From Spirosoma foliorum (GTDB lineage: Bacteria > Bacteroidota > Bacteroidia > Cytophagales > Spirosomataceae): a DNA stretch of 64,000 bases. The notes under the pieces were generated by a model. That model ran no database searches and was not told where the DNA came from. It worked only from the letters and a program-made list of their open reading frames with translations. The DNA lies in the NCBI RefSeq assembly GCF_014117325.1, contig NZ_CP059732.1, positions 2,369,001 to 2,433,000 on the forward strand. Direction: 5' to 3'. Position 1 is the first letter of the stretch. Each line of letters opens with the position of its first letter. Below are positions 36,823-45,933 of the stretch, one piece after another. The position numbers and the translations under genes were made by a program.

Positions 36823-39219
36823 ATGCGTAACTATTGGAAAGTCGGTTTATGGATTTGGGTATTAACCAACACGATTTCAGTCGGTTGGTCACAATCGGCT
36901 ATGTGTACTAAAGTAGTTCATGGCCGGATTTTAGGACAGGATACGCATGAGCCACTGGTAGGAGCAACGGTTTATATCCACGAATTGCAAACTGGTTCGG
37001 TGGCCGACTCAACAGGTTCTTTTCGAATCAATAAACTATGCGCTGGTAAGTATACGATTGACTATCAATTTGTTGGTTATAAAACAAAAACGGTTTCTGT
37101 AACCGTTGGTAGCGATTCATTGATGACGCTACCTACCGTACAGCTAGTGTCCGATAATCAGTTATTGCAGGAAGTTGTTGTGACAGAGCACCGTTCGGAA
37201 GCCCAGCAATTATTACAGACGCAAGTTAGTTTATCGGGTGCAGCGCTGGATCAAACACGCGGTCAATCGTTAGGCGAGAGCTTAAAGTCGCTTGCAGGTT
37301 TGTATTCGATTCAGACCGGTCCTAGTGTTTCTAAACCCGTTATTCATGGGTTATATAGCAATCGAATCATTATTCTGAACAATGGAATTCGGCAGGAAGA
37401 CCAGCAATGGGGTTCCGAACATGCCCCACAGATTGATCAGTTTCTGGCGTCTCGGCTGACAGTTATTAAGGGAGCGGCCAGTATTCGTTACGGTTCCGAT
37501 GCCATTGGTGGCGTAATTCTAGTGGAGCCTAAAGCCATGCCTACGAGACCCGGAATCGGAGGGGAAGTAAACGTAGTGGGTGGAACCAATGGCGGCTTGG
37601 GTGTAGCCTCCGGGATGATGGAGGGTGTATTCAGTAAGAAATTAGCGGGGCTAAGCTGGCGATTGCAGGGTACGGTAAAACGATCGGGCTATGTACGAAC
37701 GCCTAATTATTATATGGAAAATACCAGCTATCACGAAAACAACTTTTCTGGCGATTTACATTACGATCATAAACGATGGGGTGCAGAGGTATTTTTCAGT
37801 CAGTTCGACACCAAAGTTGGCCTTTTCACGGGGGCTCAGGTAAGTAGTTTAGCTGATTTGTATGCTGCTCTCCAGCGCACGGAACCACTGTCGCAACCTG
37901 GATTTTCCTACTCGCTGGGTCGTCCTTATCAGGATGTGCAGCACGATATGCTGAAAGTACGAGCCTATCTTCATTCCAGTCGTGGGGGCGAACTGACGGC
38001 GACTTATGCCTGGCAAAAAAATCAGCGCCGAGAGTACGATTATGTTTCATTTAGTGGCATACTGACGCCCGAATTGTACCTCAAGCTGGAATCTCAAACG
38101 ATGGATTTGGTTTGGGAACATGCGCCCATCAAAACCAAATCGGCCGGACAATGGTCAGGTAGCCTTGGTTTCAATGGCATCACACAGGGTAATGTTCGGC
38201 AGTATCTGTTTTTGATTCCAAACTTCCGAAACTATGGAGCGGGGTTGTTCGCTATAGAACGCTATGCTGTTGGCCCCTGGACTATTGAGGGCGGGTTGCG
38301 GTATGATTATCGGTGGTTGCGGGCTTATTTTCTGGATGATGCCACCAAGCAGACCTACAACGAGACGCACAGTTGGCAAAATGCAAACGGCTCGTTGGGG
38401 CTAGCTTATCAACTTCGGCCTGACTTAACGCTGACAGCTAACCTAAGCACAGCCTGGCGGGCGCCTAATGTAGCCGATCTGTATTCCAACGGTTTACACC
38501 AAAGTGCGGTAGCCTACGAACGGGGCAATCCGAATCTCCAGCCTGAGCAGGCTTACAATGGAAATCTTGTGTTGGCCTATACAGGTAAGCGACTGAGCGG
38601 TGAGATTGGGGCTTATAATAACCTGATTAATAACTACATCTACCTGAAACCGGATTCGGTGCCTATTGTTCGGCAAAGGGGGGCTTTCCCGTCATACACG
38701 TATACGCAAGTGCGCGCTACATTTCGGGGAATCGATGCAACCTTGAATTATAAACTAACGGACCAACTAACCGTAACGACCAAAAATTCATTGCTGTTTG
38801 CCTATAATCAGACCGATCGTAGTTACCTCGTCTATATTCCGGCTAACCGATCGGATAATAGCCTGCGCTACGATTGGGAGAAATGGGGGAAATTGTCGAA
38901 TCTCTATGTATCGCTGAGTGGCTTGTACGTGGCCCGGCAAAACCGAGCGCCGGCGGTAACGAGTCGCCAGGAAAATGGGCAGATCATTTTTACGGGTGAT
39001 TTTGCCGCTCCGCCCCCTGCTTATTTTCTGCTCGGTGCCGAACTGGGTTTCGTAACTCAGGTGGGCAGGCAGCCGATGAGTGTCATTCTGAGCGGTACCA
39101 ATCTGGCTAACGTAGCGTATCGGGATTATCTGAACCGCTTTCGCTATTTCGCCGATGAGCCGGGGAGGAATATTATGCTTAAAGTGAAGCTGCCTTTCTC
39201 GCTTTCCAAAAACACGTGA
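36823..39219 (+). CDS. TonB-dependent outer-membrane receptor
   Basis: From the ATG at 36823 (TTG at 36808 also possible) the protein has 798 residues: a signal ending in GWSQ, a carboxypeptidase-regulatory-like domain (VHGRILGQDTHEPLVGATVY), the TonB-box region LLQEVVVTEHRS, a plug with PVIHGLYSNRIIILNNGIRQ, and a barrel ending in LNRFRYFADEPGRNIMLKVKL. The plug sequence (HGLYSNR, QQWGSEHAPQID) resembles receptors of the ZnuD-like group for metals rather than SusC. It forms an operon-like pair with the lipoprotein gene 121 bases downstream. The candidate operator at 36762 supports metal-dependent control; the ligand is inferred. Confidence 0.92.
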   Translation: MRNYWKVGLWIWVLTNTISVGWSQSAMCTKVVHGRILGQDTHEPLVGATVYIHELQTGSVADSTGSFRINKLCAGKYTIDYQFVGYKTKTVSVTVGSDSLMTLPTVQLVSDNQLLQEVVVTEHRSEAQQLLQTQVSLSGAALDQTRGQSLGESLKSLAGLYSIQTGPSVSKPVIHGLYSNRIIILNNGIRQEDQQWGSEHAPQIDQFLASRLTVIKGAASIRYGSDAIGGVILVEPKAMPTRPGIGGEVNVVGGTNGGLGVASGMMEGVFSKKLAGLSWRLQGTVKRSGYVRTPNYYMENTSYHENNFSGDLHYDHKRWGAEVFFSQFDTKVGLFTGAQVSSLADLYAALQRTEPLSQPGFSYSLGRPYQDVQHDMLKVRAYLHSSRGGELTATYAWQKNQRREYDYVSFSGILTPELYLKLESQTMDLVWEHAPIKTKSAGQWSGSLGFNGITQGNVRQYLFLIPNFRNYGAGLFAIERYAVGPWTIEGGLRYDYRWLRAYFLDDATKQTYNETHSWQNANGSLGLAYQLRPDLTLTANLSTAWRAPNVADLYSNGLHQSAVAYERGNPNLQPEQAYNGNLVLAYTGKRLSGEIGAYNNLINNYIYLKPDSVPIVRQRGAFPSYTYTQVRATFRGIDATLNYKLTDQLTVTTKNSLLFAYNQTDRSYLVYIPANRSDNSLRYDWEKWGKLSNLYVSLSGLYVARQNRAPAVTSRQENGQIIFTGDFAAPPPAYFLLGAELGFVTQVGRQPMSVILSGTNLANVAYRDYLNRFRYFADEPGRNIMLKVKLPFSLSKNT

Positions 39220-39340
39220 ATTCCTGACGGAATTTGAAAAATGCAATGCCATAGTCTTCCAAAAGGCTAACCGTGGCGTAGCTATGTCCTTAAATGCTCA
39301 ATTAATTACAACCTAGTTTCACAGTTAAAATTTGTCAGTT

Positions 39341-39898
39341 ATGAAGTACTTAGAAAATCAAGTTATCTGGCTCGCCTGTATTGCCTTACTCGCTGGAGCC
39401 TGTAGTAAAGATGAACAAAACGTAGCGCCTACCGATGATAATGAGGCAATTACAACCGCTTCACTCACGCTCACAAACAAGGCTACGCCAACAGAAAGCC
39501 TTACCGCAACGATCGAAAATCTGAATACAACGGCTGATTTTAGCAAGGCTACTCTCACCCTGAAAGCGAATACGACCTATACGGGTGTTATTGGACTGCT
39601 GGATAAAACAAAAACGCCAGTGCTGGATGCTACGGAAGAAATCAAGGAAAAGGCCAATGAGCACTTGTTCGTATATACACCTACGCCTTCGAATCTGTTA
39701 ACGGTAACGCTGACAGATCGGGACACGAATCCATCGCCAGGTCCTTACCCGATTGGGCTAACGATTGAAGTGAAAACAGGCGCTGCTGGATCTGGTAAAC
39801 TAAACGTTGTGCTACGGCACCAGCCGAATGTTAAAAATGGCACTGCTACACCGGGGTCTTCTGATTTGGATACCAATTTTCCGGTGGTCGTCAATTAA
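39341..39898 (+). CDS. Small lipoprotein of unknown function next to the TonB receptor
   Basis: A 185-residue lipoprotein from the ATG at 39341; the lipobox is LLAGAC. The mature part is Thr-rich and beta-rich: TTASLTLTNKATPTESLTAT, TTYTGVIGLLDKTKT, TVTLTDRDTNPSPGPYPIGL and SGKLNVVLRHQPNVKNG. Proteins of this length and pattern sit beside ZnuD-like receptors in other Bacteroidota, so it may help bind the receptor's ligand. The final LRHQPNVKNG and DLDTNFPVVVN parts look conserved, but I know no experiment. A long inverted repeat follows. Confidence 0.8.
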   Translation: MKYLENQVIWLACIALLAGACSKDEQNVAPTDDNEAITTASLTLTNKATPTESLTATIENLNTTADFSKATLTLKANTTYTGVIGLLDKTKTPVLDATEEIKEKANEHLFVYTPTPSNLLTVTLTDRDTNPSPGPYPIGLTIEVKTGAAGSGKLNVVLRHQPNVKNGTATPGSSDLDTNFPVVVN

Positions 39899-39926
39899 GC
39901 AATCAAGCGAAATTAAATTAAAGTGT

Positions 39927-40012
39927 ATTTTGTGTGACCCCGATGGGGTCAAATGCTTATAGCAAATTGGGTATTTCTATAAACATTTGACCCCATCGGG
40001 GTCACACAAAAT
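39927..40012. repeat. Nested inverted repeat (REP-like), element C
   Basis: Perfect 29-base arms (39927-39955 and 39984-40012). Each arm contains its own hairpin, GACCCC-GAT-GGGGTC. The inner 28 bases hold another short pair (TTATAG/CTATAA). It starts 29 bases after the lipoprotein stop. Confidence 0.9.
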
Positions 40013-40178
40013 GATCAAAGCTAAATCTGCGTATTTTTATTCGTTATGATCTTGATAATTAATGGGTTTTCCTTGTGAATGACTAGCTTTTTACGCTTAA
40101 ATAGTAGCTGTTTTTATGCGGAAAGTTGCGTTTATTTTGTTATTAAATTAGAACGTAAACAACCAAATTTTAAGCTAA

Positions 40179-40406
40179 ATGGAGTCAATTCACCTGCACA
40201 CGCTAGCGTCTCATGCAGCTAAAGCTACCCCGTCCCGTACTATCCGTCGGAAAGTGAACGGGGCGGCTACAGCCGCTCTACTGATCAAAATGGCAACAGA
40301 AATTTTGACAGCATCGCCTACCCTTAGAAAGAGTGCAAATCTTACGCTGATGGATTTAGCCGCGGCCGATAAAGTGCGGAAAAGCTTACAGAAACGTGTT
40401 GAGTAA
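40179..40406 (+). CDS. Small hypothetical protein, 75 residues
   Basis: ATG at 40179, stop at 40406, followed 15 bases later by a very strong hairpin. The product is basic and mostly helical: an N-terminal part with His and Thr, a SRTIRRKVNGAATAALLIKM segment and a C-terminal DLAAADKVRKSLQKRVE helix. There is no signal peptide or membrane segment. Free-standing position, coding-like composition and a dedicated terminator support a true gene; I do not know the family. A small nucleic-acid-binding or regulatory protein would fit but is not shown. Confidence 0.6.
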   Translation: MESIHLHTLASHAAKATPSRTIRRKVNGAATAALLIKMATEILTASPTLRKSANLTLMDLAAADKVRKSLQKRVE

Positions 40407-40421
40407 TCGCTTTTTTGCGGC

Positions 40422-40477
40422 TAGTCATTCATAGAAATAGCCCGCCAAGTTTGGCGGGCTATTTCTATGAATGACTA
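40422..40477. terminator. Very strong hairpin, perfect 27-base arms with a two-base loop
   Basis: Arms at 40422-40448 and 40451-40477 with GCCCGCCAA at the top of the stem. It follows the small gene at 40179 by 15 bases and probably terminates it. No T-run follows on the plus strand. Confidence 0.8.
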
Positions 40478-40550
40478 TATGGGCTTGGGAAACGTACTTA
40501 TCAAGACTTGATCTCTGCCAAAAAGTAACAATTACCAGGAGATAACAAAA

Positions 40551-40578
40551 AAACGCTGACCCAATTGAGTCAGCGTTT
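40551..40578 (-). terminator. Minus-strand terminator hairpin
   Basis: Perfect 10-base arms (AAACGCTGAC and its complement), with a run of A on the left side in the plus strand, i.e. a T-run after the hairpin on the minus strand. The nearest minus-strand CDS ends 325 bases away and has its own hairpin at 40774. Confidence 0.7.
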
Positions 40579-40773
40579 CCCATATACCCATATATGTAGC
40601 TCATTGAAATCTGTAAACAGACGGCAATGAACATTAATTAAGTAGCAATAATTGAGCCAATTGATGCCTCATGGTGGGGCATAAGCTCAGTTTTTTTAAT
40701 AAATAGAGAATCTTTTGAAAATAAGAAAAATGGTGTGGAAAGAAGCCGGTTTATAGATCAGGACAGCCGCACA

Positions 40774-40806
40774 AAAAACGCCGGAGCTATAAGTTCCAGC
40801 GTTTTT
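40774..40806. terminator. Bidirectional terminator after the alpha/beta hydrolase gene
   Basis: Arms of 14 bases (AAAAACGCCGGAGC against the complement of GTTCCAGCGTTTTT) with two G-T type pairs and a five-base loop; A-run on one side and T-run on the other make it work in both directions. It lies about 97 bases past the minus-strand stop at 40903. Confidence 0.7.
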
Positions 40807-40902
40807 CTCCCAAATCTAACTTTCGTCACAATAAGTTTCGACCCAAAGTGTGACTCCCACTCGCTCAGCATACGGAAGAACAGGCATTAAGGTTGCGTCG
40901 GC

Positions 40903-41841
40903 TTATAACCATTGTTGATAAAAAGTCATAATATCAGCCCGCATGGTTTCTGTTTCCTGATGTCCGCTTTCGTAAATCTTTAATTTCCAGGCGTTTGGTG
41001 CGCCATCGTGCCGATAGATTTCAATTAGTTGCTGATCGATTTTTTTGAGACCAGCTAGTGGTGTCAGTGGATCGAATCGCCCGGCCAGACTAAAGTGGGG
41101 GCGGGGTGAAATCAGTCCATTGATTTGACTCGTGGTAAATTGTGTCAGTAAACCTGGAACATAGTAGTAGATGCCATGTAAGCCAAGTCCTCTGGCTTCT
41201 AATAGGGCCTGGTAATCGGTAAGGCAACACAGATCAACACAGACTTTAATCCGTTCGTCTAAAGCCGCCAGCCACCAGTCCATAGTACTGCCCATCGACA
41301 TGCCCATTGTGGCTATGCGGCCTGTATCAACGTCCGATCGGGTGTGCAGGTAATCCAGTGCTCGTAAATGATCATACACCATCATCCCCCACAATACCTG
41401 ACCATTCCAAAGCATCTCCTTAAAGGTATCCATTTCGCTGCGTCCGTGGCGTTCCCCAAAACACCAGCTATCAATGCACAGGCCCGCGTAACCCGCTCGA
41501 CCCAGGGCAAGAGCATAAGGGGGCTTCTGCATTTCGGGCCTGCCCAACACATATTCATTTTTTCCTACTTCGTACTGACCGAAATGAGAATGATTAAATA
41601 AAACTACGGGAAGTTTGCCGGGATGATTCTTAGGCTTCGTAAAATAGGCGGGTACCTTCTCAATCCCATTGATATCCAGAAGGAGTTTTTCTGTAATTAA
41701 CTCATCGCTTTCCTGCGTGGAAATTAGCTCCACCGTTATGGGGCGTTTCCGATCAGGTAGCTTGCCTAACAACTGATATAGTTCCTTTCGTTGCTTTGAC
41801 TTGCTGGAGACTCCTGCTTGAAAAAATGAATTGTCCGTCAT
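40903..41841 (-). CDS. Alpha/beta hydrolase (dienelactone-hydrolase / acetyl-esterase-like)
   Basis: A 312-residue protein from the ATG at 41841 (GTG at 41853 also open). No signal peptide, so cytoplasmic. The core has LPVVLFNHSHFG, the nucleophile elbow GMSMGS, an Asp in LAGRFDPLTP and a His in YESGHQETET, giving a complete Ser-Asp-His triad. It resembles dienelactone-hydrolase- or acetyl-xylan-esterase-like members. The gene starts 25 bases after the stop of the histidine kinase gene on the same strand, so the two are probably co-transcribed; why a kinase and an esterase are paired is unclear. Confidence 0.88.
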   Translation of the reverse strand: MTDNSFFQAGVSSKSKQRKELYQLLGKLPDRKRPITVELISTQESDELITEKLLLDINGIEKVPAYFTKPKNHPGKLPVVLFNHSHFGQYEVGKNEYVLGRPEMQKPPYALALGRAGYAGLCIDSWCFGERHGRSEMDTFKEMLWNGQVLWGMMVYDHLRALDYLHTRSDVDTGRIATMGMSMGSTMDWWLAALDERIKVCVDLCCLTDYQALLEARGLGLHGIYYYVPGLLTQFTTSQINGLISPRPHFSLAGRFDPLTPLAGLKKIDQQLIEIYRHDGAPNAWKLKIYESGHQETETMRADIMTFYQQWL

Positions 41842-41866
41842 GCTAAAAGACACTTAAAGGAGGAAA

Positions 41867-43813
41867 TTAGGAGGGTTTCGCGCTAGAAAATGGCACCGAT
41901 TTTTTATCTGACGGAAGCGAAATAATAAACTCGGTACCCACATCGGCCTGACTCTGAACCTGTAGCGAGCCATTATGCCCTTTGGTAATGATATCGTAGG
42001 AAAGAGAAAGGCCCAGCCCCGTGCCCGAACCACTCGGCTTTGTGGTAAAAAAAGGCTGGAAAATCTTGTCTTTAACCGCTTCGGGTATACCGGTGCCGTT
42101 GTCCACTATCCTGATTTCTACCTGGTTCTCCAGCCGTTTCGTGCTGATGCTTACAGATGGCTGGTAATGATTGGGCTGTTGTTTTTTCTTTTCTGAAACA
42201 GCGTAAAAAGCATTGTTCAACAGATTGAGCAGCACCCGGCCCAAATCCTGTGGTATCACATCGATTTTATCGACGAGTGGGTCAAAGTCGGTTTTTAGTT
42301 CTGCGTTAAAGGTCTTGTCTTTGGCACGTAATCCGTGGTAGGATAACCGCATATATTCGTCGCACAGATCGTTCAAGTCGGTAGGGGCGCGTTCACCGGT
42401 TGAAGTTCGGGAGTGCTCCAGCATCCCTTTAACGATTGACGAAGCCCGGTTTCCGTGGTGTGTAATCTTCTGAAGATTCAGGGTTAGGTCGCCTAAAATC
42501 TCATCGGCGTATTCCTTCTCCGAGTCCGGCAAATTCTGGAAAGGCCCTTCTTTTAATTCATCGACCAGCTCTGTGCTGACTTCCGAGAAATTAGTAACGA
42601 AGTTCAGCGGATTCTGAATTTCGTGCGCAATACCAGCCGTCAATTCGCCCAATGAAGCCATTTTTTCGGATTGGATGAGTTGGGCCTGAGTCGTTTTTAA
42701 CTCCACGAGTGCCTGTTGAAGGGCTTCCTTCTGTTCGTTTAGTTGCTTATTAGCCAGCTGTTTGGCTCGATTGTTACGTGTCAGAATGAGCGAAAATCCA
42801 ATGAGCAGGGTAATGACACCGACAAGAACCAGTACAAACTGCTTCTGGCGGTTCGATTCCTGCTCGCGTAATTGACGATCTTTGGTGAGCAGCTTGATCT
42901 GGGCTTCCTTTTTGAGCAGATTCTGCTTGTAGCGCAGAGAGGCCAGACGTCGGGTAGTCGTCTCAGCGGTTAGGCTGTCTTTATACGCACTGTATTGCAA
43001 AAAATACTGATAAGCCTTGGCATAATCTCCTTCTTTGGCATATGCCTTACTCATTGCCTGACTCGAATCCCGTCGTTTTCGTTGCTCGGAGAGTTTGATA
43101 ACTACGCGTGGACTGCTTTTGTCAAAACGAATCAACGTATCGAGCAGGCGATCGACAATATCTGGCTTAAAGTGAAAATGGTGTCCCTGTAGTGGATTAT
43201 AATCCGCTCCCGGTATCGGTGGTGTTATATAATCGAACGGATTTGATGGAATGGAACGCCGATCAGATTGCCGTTTATCGACCTGAGCGTTCATTTCAGT
43301 AGAAAATGAGCGGGATTTATTCTTTGCCATCATAGATGAACTAATCTTCATGGCTACTCCTAACGATTCCAGCACATTAGCAAAGGAGGCAGAAAATACG
43401 GGCGCAACTCGACTGCTCATGCGTTGAATTCTGGAAACCTGATTCATGGCCCATACTGATTCTCTTAAATCGCGAATTTGCTCAGCTAGTTGACTGGCTT
43501 CCTGCAATAGGGCAGTGGCCTGCTGGTTTTGCTGCTGTTGTAATCGGATTCCTGCCAATTGGCAGAGTGCGATGACTTGTCCGGGGAGATAGGCCAGTTG
43601 GCGGGTTCGGGTAAGCAACGAATCGGCCGTTTGTGCTGAATAAATGGGTTGACTCAAAGCTGACTTCAACCGGCCGATATCACTTCTGCTAGACTGCGAT
43701 AAGTCGATTGTCAGGCTATCTAGATGAATAACCTGTGCTTGTAAAGGAAGTATTGATACAGTTAGAAACAGCGTAACCTGAACGATTATGTGAGAAATTG
43801 AAGGCTGTTTCAT
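41867..43813 (-). CDS. Membrane sensor histidine kinase with TPR-like input region
   Basis: A 648-residue protein with a signal segment (VTLFLTVSILPLQAQ), a periplasmic helical region with TPR-like features (about 35-300, QAMSKAYAKEGDYAKAYQYFLQ), one membrane span (FVLVLVGVITLLIGFSLIL), a coiled coil and the kinase core. The phosphoacceptor is His397 in ELTAGIAHEIQNPLNF; the ATPase domain has the N box LLNLLNNAFYAV, DNGTGIPEA, FQPFFTTKPSG and GTGLGLSL. It should autophosphorylate in response to an unknown signal. No response regulator is encoded in the window. The esterase gene follows directly. Confidence 0.95.
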   Translation of the reverse strand: MKQPSISHIIVQVTLFLTVSILPLQAQVIHLDSLTIDLSQSSRSDIGRLKSALSQPIYSAQTADSLLTRTRQLAYLPGQVIALCQLAGIRLQQQQNQQATALLQEASQLAEQIRDLRESVWAMNQVSRIQRMSSRVAPVFSASFANVLESLGVAMKISSSMMAKNKSRSFSTEMNAQVDKRQSDRRSIPSNPFDYITPPIPGADYNPLQGHHFHFKPDIVDRLLDTLIRFDKSSPRVVIKLSEQRKRRDSSQAMSKAYAKEGDYAKAYQYFLQYSAYKDSLTAETTTRRLASLRYKQNLLKKEAQIKLLTKDRQLREQESNRQKQFVLVLVGVITLLIGFSLILTRNNRAKQLANKQLNEQKEALQQALVELKTTQAQLIQSEKMASLGELTAGIAHEIQNPLNFVTNFSEVSTELVDELKEGPFQNLPDSEKEYADEILGDLTLNLQKITHHGNRASSIVKGMLEHSRTSTGERAPTDLNDLCDEYMRLSYHGLRAKDKTFNAELKTDFDPLVDKIDVIPQDLGRVLLNLLNNAFYAVSEKKKQQPNHYQPSVSISTKRLENQVEIRIVDNGTGIPEAVKDKIFQPFFTTKPSGSGTGLGLSLSYDIITKGHNGSLQVQSQADVGTEFIISLPSDKKSVPFSSAKPS

Positions 43814-43978
43814 ACGATAAAATTGATAAATGAAAATCAGGCAGGCTCTTCCCCCACAACACCCGATCGTGTTTACTAATACACGATGTGCTTCACCGTG
43901 GCATGGCTCCCTGCGAAAGTCCTAATAAAAGTATAAATTCTAAATTAAGTCCTTCAGCTCCTAATTACTTAATTGACG

Positions 43979-45628
43979 ATGAAATCACTAGTAAAATTCA
44001 TTATACTAGTCGTACTGACCAGTTCTGTTGGCCAATTTCTTTATGCACAGTCTGTGTCCATGACGATTAACAAACGATATCTGAACCTGCCCATAGCGCA
44101 AACACAAAACCGGGGGACAATGAAATTCCTGATCAATACTAAGCAGGAGCGCTCTTTCAAAATACGGCTTGCCGCTGGTGAACCCGACTATTGGGTGTTT
44201 TGCGATATGGCGGGGCTTCAGGGAAAAACCATTACTATTCAATACGATGGTAGCCGGGAAGGGCTGACGAAAATCTATCAGGCCGATAAAATTGCGGGTC
44301 AGGATTCGTTGTATCGGGAGAAGAACCGGCCTCAGTATCACTTTTCAACCCGCCGGGGGTGGATAAATGATCCCAACGGCATGATCTATTATGCCGGTGA
44401 GTATCATCTTTTTTATCAACACAACCCCTATGAGCGAGAGTGGGAAAACATGTCGTGGGGGCATGCCGTAAGCCGCGATATGATTCACTGGGAGGAATTG
44501 CCAACTGCGCTCTCCCCTGATAGTTTAGGTACCATGTTTTCGGGGTCGACTGTGATTGATTATGCCAATACTGCCGGATTTAATCAGGGCAATACCCCGG
44601 CTATGGTTGCTTTTTACACAGTCGATAATCCCGAAAAACAGATTCAGTGTATGGCCTATAGTCTGGACAAGGGCCGCACCTGGACAAAATATGCGAAGAA
44701 CCCACTGATTGATTCTAAAGCAAAGTGGAACAGCAAAGACACCCGCGACCCTCGCGTGTTTTGGTATGAGCCTGGTAAGCATTGGGTAATGGTGTTAAAC
44801 GAGCGGGACGGGCACTCGATTTATACGTCGAAGAACATGAAGGAGTGGCGATACGAAAGTCATGTGACTGGTTTTTGGGAATGTCCTGACTTGTTTGAAT
44901 TGCCAATTGATGGTGATACTAAGAAAACAAAATGGGTGATGTATGGGGCATCTGCTACGTATATGATCGGCTCGTTCGATGGGAAAACGTTTACACCCGA
45001 ATCGGGCAAGCATTATTATGTAACGGGGACTATCTATGCCGCACAGACATTCGCCAATATGCCCCAAACTGATCCCCGACGCATTCAAATTGGCTGGGGA
45101 CGTGTTGCCCAGCCGGGGATGCCGTTCAACAATATGATGCTACTACCCACCGAGCTAAAGCTACATACAACCAAAAATGGCTTACGTTTGAGTAGTGTAC
45201 CGGTAAAAGAAGCAGAACAGTTGTTTGAAAAAGTACAGCAAAGCTCGTCACTGAGTGCTGCAGAGGCTAACGAGAAATTGAAATCTATTGGTTCGTTAGA
45301 TCGCTTTCGGATCAAGACGACGTTTAAACTGTCGCATGCCACGAGTGCGGGATTGTCGTTATTCGGACAGCGGGTGCTGGATTATGATATGAATAATAAC
45401 CGGGTAAATGGAGTTTTCTATTCACCAGAAAATATGACCAGCATGGAGATCACAGCTGATATTTATGTTGATCGCACGTCCATAGAAGTGTTTATCGATG
45501 GTGGGGCTTACTCGTATTCTCTGGAAAGAAAGCCGGTATCTGGAAACAGTGAGGGGCTTCATTTCTGGGGCACTGCTATTGATGTGAAAGATTTGGCGCT
45601 ATACACCGCTCAATCAATCTGGAAATAG
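43979..45628 (+). CDS. Exported fructan beta-fructosidase / levanase, glycoside hydrolase family 32
   Basis: A 549-residue protein from the ATG at 43979 (TTG at 43973 also open), with a Sec signal ending in LYAQ. An N-terminal beta domain (DUF4980-like, about 30-105) precedes the five-bladed propeller. Catalytic residues are visible: nucleophile Asp131 in WINDPNG, transition-state Asp257 in RDP, and acid/base Glu301 in WECPDLF. A C-terminal beta-sandwich with IYVDRTSIEVFIDGG closes the protein. The enzyme cleaves fructose from levan, inulin or sucrose. It is divergent from the histidine kinase gene, which might control it. A perfect 26-base hairpin follows. Confidence 0.95.
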   Translation: MKSLVKFIILVVLTSSVGQFLYAQSVSMTINKRYLNLPIAQTQNRGTMKFLINTKQERSFKIRLAAGEPDYWVFCDMAGLQGKTITIQYDGSREGLTKIYQADKIAGQDSLYREKNRPQYHFSTRRGWINDPNGMIYYAGEYHLFYQHNPYEREWENMSWGHAVSRDMIHWEELPTALSPDSLGTMFSGSTVIDYANTAGFNQGNTPAMVAFYTVDNPEKQIQCMAYSLDKGRTWTKYAKNPLIDSKAKWNSKDTRDPRVFWYEPGKHWVMVLNERDGHSIYTSKNMKEWRYESHVTGFWECPDLFELPIDGDTKKTKWVMYGASATYMIGSFDGKTFTPESGKHYYVTGTIYAAQTFANMPQTDPRRIQIGWGRVAQPGMPFNNMMLLPTELKLHTTKNGLRLSSVPVKEAEQLFEKVQQSSSLSAAEANEKLKSIGSLDRFRIKTTFKLSHATSAGLSLFGQRVLDYDMNNNRVNGVFYSPENMTSMEITADIYVDRTSIEVFIDGGAYSYSLERKPVSGNSEGLHFWGTAIDVKDLALYTAQSIWK

Positions 45629-45652
45629 ATTGACATCTAGCGTCTCTGCTAA

Positions 45653-45710
45653 CGACTAATAACGATCCCCCTGACAGTCACCATACTGTCAGGGGGATCG
45701 TTATTAGTCG
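45653..45710. terminator. Terminator-like hairpin with perfect 26-base arms
   Basis: Arms at 45653-45678 and 45685-45710 around CACCAT, with the GC-rich top GATCCCCCTGACAGT. It starts 24 bases after the GH32 stop. Confidence 0.85.
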
Positions 45711-45890
45711 CCTAGAGGAATTCGTAACTGGCCTATTGAGAAAGAATTGCCCTGGTTATTTCATGAAATTCGGACTAACAGAAAAATCTCTGCAGGAATG
45801 TTCGGCAGAATCCCATTAAATGAATACATTTAGCAAATAGGGTAAGGCTTTATAGCGCTTGGTTGAGGGCTCGCAGTTATCTGGGGGAAT
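45711..45890. other. Intergenic stretch without a recognised feature
   Basis: About 180 AT-rich bases between the GH32 hairpin and the tRNA terminator. No gene or repeat seen. Confidence 0.4.
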
Positions 45891-45922
45891 AAAAAAGCCC
45901 TCTACAGAAGTGTAAAGGGCTT
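45891..45922 (-). terminator. Terminator of the tRNA gene (minus strand)
   Basis: Hairpin of AAGCCCTCTACA and TGTAAAGGGCTT (one mispair) with a run of six A at 45891-45896 in the plus strand, i.e. a T-run after the hairpin on the minus strand, 12 bases past the tRNA 3' end. Confidence 0.8.
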
Positions 45923-45933
45923 CAAAAACTAAG

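Larger units (their letters stand above)
40478..40902. other. 425-base gap with several terminator-like hairpins
   Basis: No protein gene is supported. Three hairpins are seen: 40551-40578 (minus-strand terminator), 40654-40698 (weak, plus strand, followed by seven T) and 40774-40806. Since there is no CDS between them, one of them may end a small RNA. Confidence 0.4.
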
